Part shown: piece after piece, positions 51,201 to 61,075 of the stretch
Layout: every line of letters begins with the position of its first letter
Position numbering within the stretch: the first letter of the stretch is position 1
Assembly (NCBI GenBank): GCA_036172665.1
Contig: JAYKNF010000031.1
Span: 245,335 to 309,334, forward strand
DNA length: 64,000 nucleotides
Reading direction: 5' to 3'
DNA from: Prosopocoilus inquinatus
Taxonomy: Eukaryota > Arthropoda > Insecta > Coleoptera > Lucanidae
The notes under the pieces: model-generated
The model's database searches: none
Told to the model about the DNA's origin: nothing
Seen by the model: the letters and a program-made list of their open reading frames with translations, nothing else
Position numbers and translations under genes: made by a program

Positions 51201-53029
51201 ACAACGCTAATGCGTGTTGTTTCGTTTAAAACTATTTCCAGCTTCTGCTGCGTCCGATAATTTCGTATCTCACATCAAAGTTACTGGAGTCCATCGAAAC
51301 GCCAAATAACATGTTAGATGAGTAAGGATCGATTAGATACATCACAGAAACAACGCTAATGCGTGTTGTTTCGTTTAAAACTATTTCCAGCTTCTGCAGC
51401 GTCCGAAAACGTCGTATCTCACATCAGAGTTAGTGGAGTCCATCGAAACGCCAAATAACATGATAGATAAGTAAGGATCGATTAGATACAGCACAGGAAC
51501 AACGCTAATACGTGTTGTTTCGATTAAAACTATTTCTAGCTCCTGCTGCGTCCAAAAACTTCGTATCTCACATCAGAGTTACTAGAGTCCATCGAAACGT
51601 CAAATAACACGATAGATGAGTAAGAATCGATTAGATACATCACAGGAACAACGCTAATACGTGTTGTTTCATTTAAAACTATTTCCAGCTTCAGCTGCGT
51701 CCGAGAACTTCGTATCTCACATCAAAGTTACTGGAGTCCATCGAAACGCCAAATAACATGTTAGATGAGTAAGGATCGATTAGATACATCACAGGAACAA
51801 CGCTAATGCGTGTTGTTTCGTTTAAAACTATTTCCAGCTTCTGCTGCGTCCGAAAACGTCGTATCTCACATCAGAGTTAGTGGAGTCCATCGAAACGCCA
51901 AATAACATGATAGATAAGTAAGGATCGATTAGATACAGCACAGGAACAACGCTAATACGTGTTGTTTCGATTAAAACTATTTCTAGCTCCTGCTGCGTCC
52001 AAAAACTTCGTATCTCACATCAGAGTTACTAGAGTCCATCGAAACGTCAAATAACATGATAGATGAGTAAGAATCGAATAGATACATCACAGGAACAACG
52101 CTAATACGTGTTGTTTCATTTAAAACTATTTCCAGCTTCAGCTGCGTCCGAGAACTTCGTATCTCACATCAAAGATACTGGAGTCCATCGAAACGCCAAA
52201 TAACATGTTAGATGAGTAAGGATCGATTAGATACATCACAGGAACAACGCTAATGCGTGTTGTTTCGTTTAAAACTATTTCCAGCTTCTGCTGCGTCGGA
52301 AAACGTCGTATCTCTCATCAGAGTTACTGGAGTCCGTCCAAACGTCAAATAACATGATAGATGAGTAAGGATCGATTAGTTACATCACAGGAACAACGCT
52401 AATATGTGTTGTTTCGTTTAAAACTATTTCCAGCTGCTGCTGCGTCCGAAAATTTCGTATCTCACATTAGAGTTACTGGAGTCCATCGAAACGTCAAATA
52501 ACATAGTAGCTAAGTAAGGATCGATTAGATACATCACAGGAACAACGCTAATACGTGTTTTTTCGTTCTAAACTATTTCCAGCTTCTGCTGCGTCCAAAA
52601 ACTTTGTATCTCACATCAGAGTTACTGGAGTCCATCCAAACGTCAAATAACATGATAGATGAGTAAGGATCGATTAGATACATCACAGGAACAACGCTAA
52701 TACGTGTTGTTTCGTTTAAAACTATTTCCAGCTTCTGCTGCGTCCGAAAACGTCGTATCTCACATCAGAGTTACTGGAGTGCACCGAAACGTCAAATAAC
52801 ATGATAGATAAGTAAGGATGGATTAGATACAGCACAGGAACAACGCTAATACGTGTTGTTTCGTTTAAAACTATTTCTAGCTCCTGCTGCGTCCAAAAAC
52901 TTTGTATCTCACATCAGACTTACTGGAGTCCATCCAAACGTCAAATAACATGATAGATGAGTAAGGATCGATTAGATACATCACAGAAACAACTCTAATG
53001 CCTGTTGTTTCGTTTAAAACTATTTCCAG
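48262..53029 (+). repeat. P unit 2, 32 monomers (4,768 bp)
   Basis: Its first monomers repeat P unit 1 at a spacing of 3,129 bp. It then includes chimeras at 49454-49751 (GTTAGTGG with AATAATATG and GTAAGAATCG) and 50646 (CATCTG with GGAGTTCATCC and AAACATC). The second half (51093 on) opens with CAGCTGCTGCTGCGTCCAG, then GATAATTTCG with CATCAAAG, then CTTCTGCAGCG, and ends with the six-monomer core module (52136-53029). The first 2.9 kb match P unit 5. Confidence 0.9.
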
Positions 53030-56000
53030 CTTCTGCTGCGTCCGAAAATTTCGTTTCTCACATTAGAGTTACTGGAGTCCATCGAAACGTCAAATAACAT
53101 GATAGATGAGTAAGTATCGATTAGATACATCACAGGAACAACGCTAATGCGTGTTGTTCCGTTAAAAACTATTTCCAGCTTCTGCTGCGTCCGAAAACGT
53201 CGTATCTCACATCAGAGCTACTGGAGTCCATCGAAACGCCAAATAACATGATAAGTGAGTAAGGATCGATTAGATACAGCTTAGGAACAACGCTAATACG
53301 TGTTGTTTCGTTTAAAACTATTTCCAGCTCCTGCTGCGTCCAAAAACTTCGTATCTCACATCAGAGTTACTAGAGTCCATCGAAACGTCAAATAACATGA
53401 TAGATGAGTAAGGATCGATTAGATACATCACAGGAACAACGCTAATGCCTGTTGTTTCGTTTAAAACTATTTCCAGCTTATGCTGCATCCGAAGATATCG
53501 TATCTCACATCAGAGATACTGGAGTCCATCCAAACGTCAAATAACATGATAGATGAGTAAGGATCGATTAGATACATCACAGGAACAACGCTAATAATTG
53601 TTGTTTCGTTTAAAACTATTTCAAGCTTCTGCTGCGTCCGAAAACGTCGTATCTCACATCAGAGCTACTGGAGTCCATCGAAACGCCAAATAACATGATA
53701 GATGAGTAAGGATCGATTAGATACATCACAGGAACAACGCTAATACGTGTTGTTTCATTTAAAACTATTTCCAGCTCCTGCTGCGTCCAAAAATTTTGTA
53801 TCTCACATCAGACTTACTGGAGTCCATCCAAACGTCAAATAACATGTTAGATAAGTAAGGATCGTTTAGATACATCACAGGAACAACGCTAATACGTGTT
53901 GTTTCGTTTAAAACTATTTCCAGCTCCTGCTGCGTCCAAAAACTTCGTATCTCACATCAGAGCTACTGGAGTCCATCGAAACGCCAAATAACATGATAGA
54001 TGAGTAAGGATCGATTAGATACATCACAGGAACAACGCTAATACGTGTTGTTTCATTTAAAACTATTTCCAGCTTCTGCTGCGTCCGAAAACGTCGTATC
54101 TCTCATCAGAGCTACTGGAGTCCATCGAAACGCCAAATAACATGATAGATGAGTAAGGATCGATTAGATACATCACAGGAACAACGCTAATACGTGTTGT
54201 TTCATTTAAAACTATTTCCAGCATCTGCTGCGTCCGAAAACGTCGTATCTCACATCAGAGTTAGTGGAGTCCATCGAAACGCCAAATAACATGATAGATA
54301 AGTAAGGATCGATTAGATACAGCACAGGAACAACGCTAATACGTGTTGTTTCGATTAAAACTATTTCTAGCTCCTGCTGCGTCCAAAAACTTCGTATCTC
54401 ACATCAGAGTTACTAGAGTCCATCGAAACGTCAAATAACATGATAGATGAGTAAGAATCGATTAGATACATCACAGGAACAACGCTAATACGTGTTGTTT
54501 CATTTAAAACTATTTCCAGCTTCAGCTGCGTCCGAGAACTTCGTATCTCACATCAAAGTTACTGGAGTCCATCGAAACGCCAAATAACATGTTAGATGAG
54601 TAAGGATCGATTAGATACATCACAGGAACAACGCTAATGCGTGTTGTTTCGTTTAAAACTATTTCCAGCTTCTGCTGCGTCCGAAAACGTCGTATCTCAC
54701 ATCAGAGTTAGTGGAGTCCATCGAAACGCCAAATAACATGATAGATAAGTAAGGATCGATTAGATACAGCACAGGAACAACGCTAATACGTGTTGTTTCG
54801 ATTAAAACTATTTCTAGCTCCTGCTGCGTCCAAAAACTTCGTATCTCACATCAGAGTTACTAGAGACCATCGAAACGTCAAATAACATGATAGATGAGTA
54901 AGGATCGATTAGATACATCACATGAACAACGCTAATGCGTGTTGTTTCATTTAAAACTATTTCCAGCTTCTGCTGCGTCCGATAATTTCGTATCTCACAT
55001 CAGAGTTACTGGAGGTCATCCAAACGTCAAATAACATGATAGATGAGTAAGGATCGATTAGATACATCACAGGAACAACGCTAATGCCTGTTGTTTCGTT
55101 TAAAACTATTTCCAGCTTCAGCTGCGTCCGAGAACTTCGTATCTCACTTCAGAGTTACTGGAGTCCATCCAAACGTCAAATAACATGATAGATGAGTAAG
55201 GATCGATTAGATACATCACAGGAACAACGCTAATGCGTGTTGTTTCATTTAAAACTATTTCCAGCTTCTGCTGCGTCCGATAATTTCGTATCTCACATCA
55301 GAGTTACTGGTGTCCATCCAAACGTCAAATAACATGATAGATAAGTAAGGATCGATTAGATACATCACAGGAACAAGACGAATACGTGTTGTTTCGTTCA
55401 AAACTATTTCCAGCTTCTGCTGCGTCCGAGAACTTTGTATCTCACATCAGAGTTACTGGAGTCCATTCAAACGTCAAATAATATGATAGATGAGTAAGGA
55501 TCGATTAGATACATCACAGGAACAACGCTAATACGTGTTGTTTCATTTAAAACTATTTCCAGTTTCAGCTGCGTCCGAGAACTTCGTATCTCACATCAAA
55601 GTTACTGGAGTCCATCGAAACGCCAAATAACATGTTAGATGAGTAAGGATCGATTAGATACATAACAGGAACAACGCTAATGCGTGTTGTTTCGTTTAAA
55701 ACTATTTCCAGCATCTGCTGCGTCCGAAAACGTCGTATCTCACATCAGAGTTAGTGGAGTCCATCGAAACGCCAAATAACATGATAGATAAGTAAGGATC
55801 GATTAGATACAGCACAGGAACAACGCTAATACGTGTTGTTTCGATTAAAACTATTTCTAGCTCCTGCTGCGTCCAAAAACTTCGTATCTCACATCAGAGT
55901 TACTAGAGTCCATCGAAATCTCAAATAACATGATAGATGAGTAAGGATCGATTAGATACATCACAGGAACAACGCTAATACGTGTTGTTTCGTTTAAAAC

Positions 56001-57946
56001 TATTTCCAGCTGCTGCTGCGTCCAGAAACTTCGTATCTCACATCAGAGTTACTAGAGTCCATCGAAACGTCAAATAACATGTTAGATGAGTAAGGATCGA
56101 TTAGATACATAACAGGAACAACGCTAATGCGTGTTGTTTCGTTTAAAACTATTTCCAGCTTCTGCTGCGTCCGATAATTTCGTATCTCACATCAAAGTTA
56201 CTGGAGTCCATCGAAACGCCAAATAACATGTTAGATGAGTAAGGATCGATTAGATACATCACAGAAACAACGCTAATGCGTGTTGTTTCGTTTAAAACTA
56301 TTTCCAGCTTCTGCAGCGTCCGAAAACGTCGTATCTCACATCAGAGTTAGTGGAGTCCATCGAAACGCCAAATAACATGATAGATAAGTAAGGATCGATT
56401 AGATACAGCACAGGAACAACGCTAATACGTGTTGTTTCGATTAAAACTATTTCTAGCTCCTGCTGCGTCCAAAAACTTCGTATCTCACATCAGAGTTACT
56501 AGAGTCCATCGAAACGTCAAATAACACGATAGATGAGTAAGAATCGATTAGATACATCACAGGAACAACGCTAATACGTGTTGTTTCATTTAAAACTATT
56601 TCCAGCTTCAGCTGCGTCCGAGAACTTCGTATCTCACATCAAAGTTACTGGAGTCCATCGAAACGCCAAATAACATGTTAGATGAGTAAGGATCGATTAG
56701 ATACATCACAGGAACAACGCTAATGCGTGTTGTTTCGTTTAAAACTATTTCCAGCTTCTGCTGCGTCCGAAAACGTCGTATCTCACATCAGAGTTAGTGG
56801 AGTCCATCGAAACGCCAAATAACATGATAGATAAGTAAGGATCGATTAGATACAGCACAGGAACAACGCTAATACGTGTTGTTTCGATTAAAACTATTTC
56901 TAGCTCCTGCTGCGTCCAAAAACTTCGTATCTCACATCAGAGTTACTAGAGTCCATCGAAACGTCAAATAACATGATAGATGAGTAAGAATCGATTAGAT
57001 ACATCACAGGAACAACGCTAATACGTGTTGTTTCATTTAAAACTATTTCCAGCTTCAGCTGCGTCCGAGAACTTCGTATCTCACATCAAAGATACTGGAG
57101 TCCATCGAAACGCCAAATAACATGTTAGATGAGTAAGGATCGATTAGATACATCACAGGAACAACGCTAATGCGTGTTGTTTCGTTTAAAACTATTTCCA
57201 GCTTCTGCTGCGTCGGAAAACGTCGTATCTCTCATCAGAGTTACTGGAGTCCGTCCAAACGTCAAATAACATGATAGATGAGTAAGGATCGATTAGTTAC
57301 ATCACAGGAACAACGCTAATATGTGTTGTTTCGTTTAAAACTATTTCCAGCTGCTGCTGCGTCCGAAAATTTCGTATCTCACATTAGAGTTACTGGAGTC
57401 CATCGAAACGTCAAATAACATAGTAGCTAAGTAAGGATCGATTAGATACATCACAGGAACAACGCTAATACGTGTTTTTTCGTTCTAAACTATTTCCAGC
57501 TTCTGCTGCGTCCAAAAACTTTGTATCTCACATCAGAGTTACTGGAGTCCATCCAAACGTCAAATAACATGATAGATGAGTAAGGATCGATTAGATACAT
57601 CACAGGAACAACGCTAATACGTGTTGTTTCGTTTAAAACTATTTCCAGCTTCTGCTGCGTCCGAAAACGTCGTATCTCACATCAGAGTTACTGGAGTGCA
57701 CCGAAACGTCAAATAACATGATAGATAAGTAAGGATGGATTAGATACAGCACAGGAACAACGCTAATACGTGTTGTTTCGTTTAAAACTATTTCTAGCTC
57801 CTGCTGCGTCCAAAAACTTTGTATCTCACATCAGACTTACTGGAGTCCATCCAAACGTCAAATAACATGATAGATGAGTAAGGATCGATTAGATACATCA
57901 CAGAAACAACTCTAATGCCTGTTGTTTCGTTTAAAACTATTTCCAG
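53030..57946 (+). repeat. P unit 3, 33 monomers (4,917 bp)
   Basis: It begins like P unit 1 and follows it through the AAATCTC c monomer at 55861. It then switches to the CAGCTGCTGCTGCGTCCAG monomer (56010) and runs like the second half of P unit 2 to another core module (57053-57946). Features such as CTTCTGCAGCG (51391, 56308) and GTGCACCG (52779, 57696) repeat at exactly 4,917 bp across units 2 and 3. Confidence 0.9.
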
Positions 57947-60900
57947 CTTCTGCTGCGTCCGAAAATTTCGTTTCTCACATTAGAGTTACTGGAGTCCATC
58001 GAAACGTCAAATAACATGATAGATGAGTAAGTATCGATTAGATACATCACAGGAACAACGCTAATGCGTGTTGTTCCGTTAAAAACTATTTCCAGCTTCT
58101 GCTGCGTCCGAAAACGTCGTATCTCACATCAGAGCTACTGGAGTCCATCGAAACGCCAAATAACATGATAAGTGAGTAAGGATCGATTAGATACAGCTTA
58201 GGAACAACGCTAATACGTGTTGTTTCGTTTAAAACTATTTCCAGCTCCTGCTGCGTCCAAAAACTTCGTATCTCACATCAGAGTTACTAGAGTCCATCGA
58301 AACGTCAAATAACATGATAGATGAGTAAGGATCGATTAGATACATCACAGGAACAACGCTAATGCCTGTTGTTTCGTTTAAAACTATTTCCAGCTTATGC
58401 TGCATCCGAAGATATCGTATCTCACATCAGAGATACTGGAGTCCATCCAAACGTCAAATAACATGATAGATGAGTAAGGATCGATTAGATACATCACAGG
58501 AACAACGCTAATAATTGTTGTTTCGTTTAAAACTATTTCAAGCTTCTGCTGCGTCCGAAAACGTCGTATCTCACATCAGAGCTACTGGAGTCCATCGAAA
58601 CGCCAAATAACATGATAGATGAGTAAGGATCGATTAGATACATCACAGGAACAACGCTAATACGTGTTGTTTCATTTAAAACTATTTCCAGCTCCTGCTG
58701 CGTCCAAAAATTTTGTATCTCACATCAGACTTACTGGAGTCCATCCAAACGTCAAATAACATGTTAGATAAGTAAGGATCGTTTAGATACATCACAGGAA
58801 CAACGCTAATACGTGTTGTTTCGTTTAAAACTATTTCCAGCTCCTGCTGCGTCCAAAAACTTCGTATCTCACATCAGAGCTACTGGAGTCCATCGAAACG
58901 CCAAATAACATGATAGATGAGTAAGGATCGATTAGATACATCACAGGAACAACGCTAATACGTGTTGTTTCATTTAAAACTATTTCCAGCTTCTGCTGCG
59001 TCCGAAAACGTCGTATCTCTCATCAGAGCTACTGGAGTCCATCGAAACGCCAAATAACATGATAGATGAGTAAGGATCGATTAGATACATCACAGGAACA
59101 ACGCTAATACGTGTTGTTTCATTTAAAACTATTTCCAGCATCTGCTGCGTCCGAAAACGTCGTATCTCACATCAGAGTTAGTGGAGTCCATCGAAACGCC
59201 AAATAACATGATAGATAAGTAAGGATCGATTAGATACAGCACAGGAACAACGCTAATACGTGTTGTTTCGATTAAAACTATTTCTAGCTCCTGCTGCGTC
59301 CAAAAACTTCGTATCTCACATCAGAGTTACTAGAGTCCATCGAAACGTCAAATAACATGATAGATGAGTAAGAATCGATTAGATACATCACAGGAACAAC
59401 GCTAATACGTGTTGTTTCATTTAAAACTATTTCCAGCTTCAGCTGCGTCCGAGAACTTCGTATCTCACATCAAAGTTACTGGAGTCCATCGAAACGCCAA
59501 ATAACATGTTAGATGAGTAAGGATCGATTAGATACATCACAGGAACAACGCTAATGCGTGTTGTTTCGTTTAAAACTATTTCCAGCTTCTGCTGCGTCCG
59601 AAAACGTCGTATCTCACATCAGAGTTAGTGGAGTCCATCGAAACGCCAAATAACATGATAGATAAGTAAGGATCGATTAGATACAGCACAGGAACAACGC
59701 TAATACGTGTTGTTTCGATTAAAACTATTTCTAGCTCCTGCTGCGTCCAAAAACTTCGTATCTCACATCAGAGTTACTAGAGACCATCGAAACGTCAAAT
59801 AACATGATAGATGAGTAAGGATCGATTAGATACATCACATGAACAACGCTAATGCGTGTTGTTTCATTTAAAACTATTTCCAGCTTCTGCTGCGTCCGAT
59901 AATTTCGTATCTCACATCAGAGTTACTGGAGGTCATCCAAACGTCAAATAACATGATAGATGAGTAAGGATCGATTAGATACATCACAGGAACAACGCTA
60001 ATGCGTGTTGTTTCGTTTAAAACTATTTCCAGCTTCAGCTGCGTCCGAGAACTTCGTATCTCACTTCAGAGTTACTGGAGTCCATCCAAACGTCAAATAA
60101 CATGATAGATGAGTAAGGATCGATTAGATACATCACAGGAACAACGCTAATGCGTGTTGTTTCATTTAAAACTATTTCCAGCTTCTGCTGCGTCCGATAA
60201 TTTCGTATCTCACATCAGAGTTACTGGTGTCCATCCAAACGTCAAATAACATGATAGATAAGTAAGGATCGATTAGATACATCACAGGAACAAGACGAAT
60301 ACGTGTTGTTTCGTTCAAAACTATTTCCAGCTTCTGCTGGGTCCGAGAACTTTGTATCTCACATCAGAGTTACTGGAGTCCATTCAAACGTCAAATAATA
60401 TGATAGATGAGTAAGGATCGATTAGATACATCACAGGAACAACGCTAATACGTGTTGTTTCATTTAAAACTATTTCCAGTTTCAGCTGCGTCCGAGAACT
60501 TCGTATCTCACATCAAAGTTACTGGAGTCCATCGAAACGCCAAATAACATGTTAGATGAGTAAGGATCGATTAGATACATAACAGGAACAACGCTAATGA
60601 GTGTTGTTTCGTTTAAAACTATTTCCAGCATCTGCTGCGTCCGAAAACGTCGTATCTCACATCAGAGTTAGTGGAGTCCATCGAAACGCCAAATAACATG
60701 ATAGATAAGTAAGGATCGATTAGATACAGCACAGGAACAACGCTAATACGTGTTGTTTCGATTAAAACTATTTCTAGCTCCTGCTGCGTCCAAAAACTTC
60801 GTATCTCACATCAGAGTTACTAGAGTCCATCGAAATCTCAAATAACATGATAGATGAGTAAGGATCGATTAGATACATCACATGAACAACGCTAATGCGT

Positions 60901-61075
60901 GTTGTTTCATTTAAAACTATTTCCAGCTTCTGCTGCGTCCGATAATTTCGTATCTCACATCAGAGTTACTGGAGGTCATCCAAACGTCAAATAACATGAT
61001 AGATGAGGAAGGATCGATTAGATACATCACAGGAACAACGCTAATGCCTGTTGTTTCGTTTAAAACTATTTCCAG
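57947..61075 (+). repeat. P unit 4, 21 monomers (3,129 bp)
   Basis: It is a copy of P unit 1 at 12,814 bp. It shares AATAATTGTTG (45696, 58510) but has TTTCAAGCTTC like P unit 3 (53621, 58538). So it is closest to unit 3 in its first part and to unit 1 in overall length. Private changes include CTGCTGGGTCC near 60335, AATGAGTG near 60597 and GATGAGGAAGG near 61003. Confidence 0.9.
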
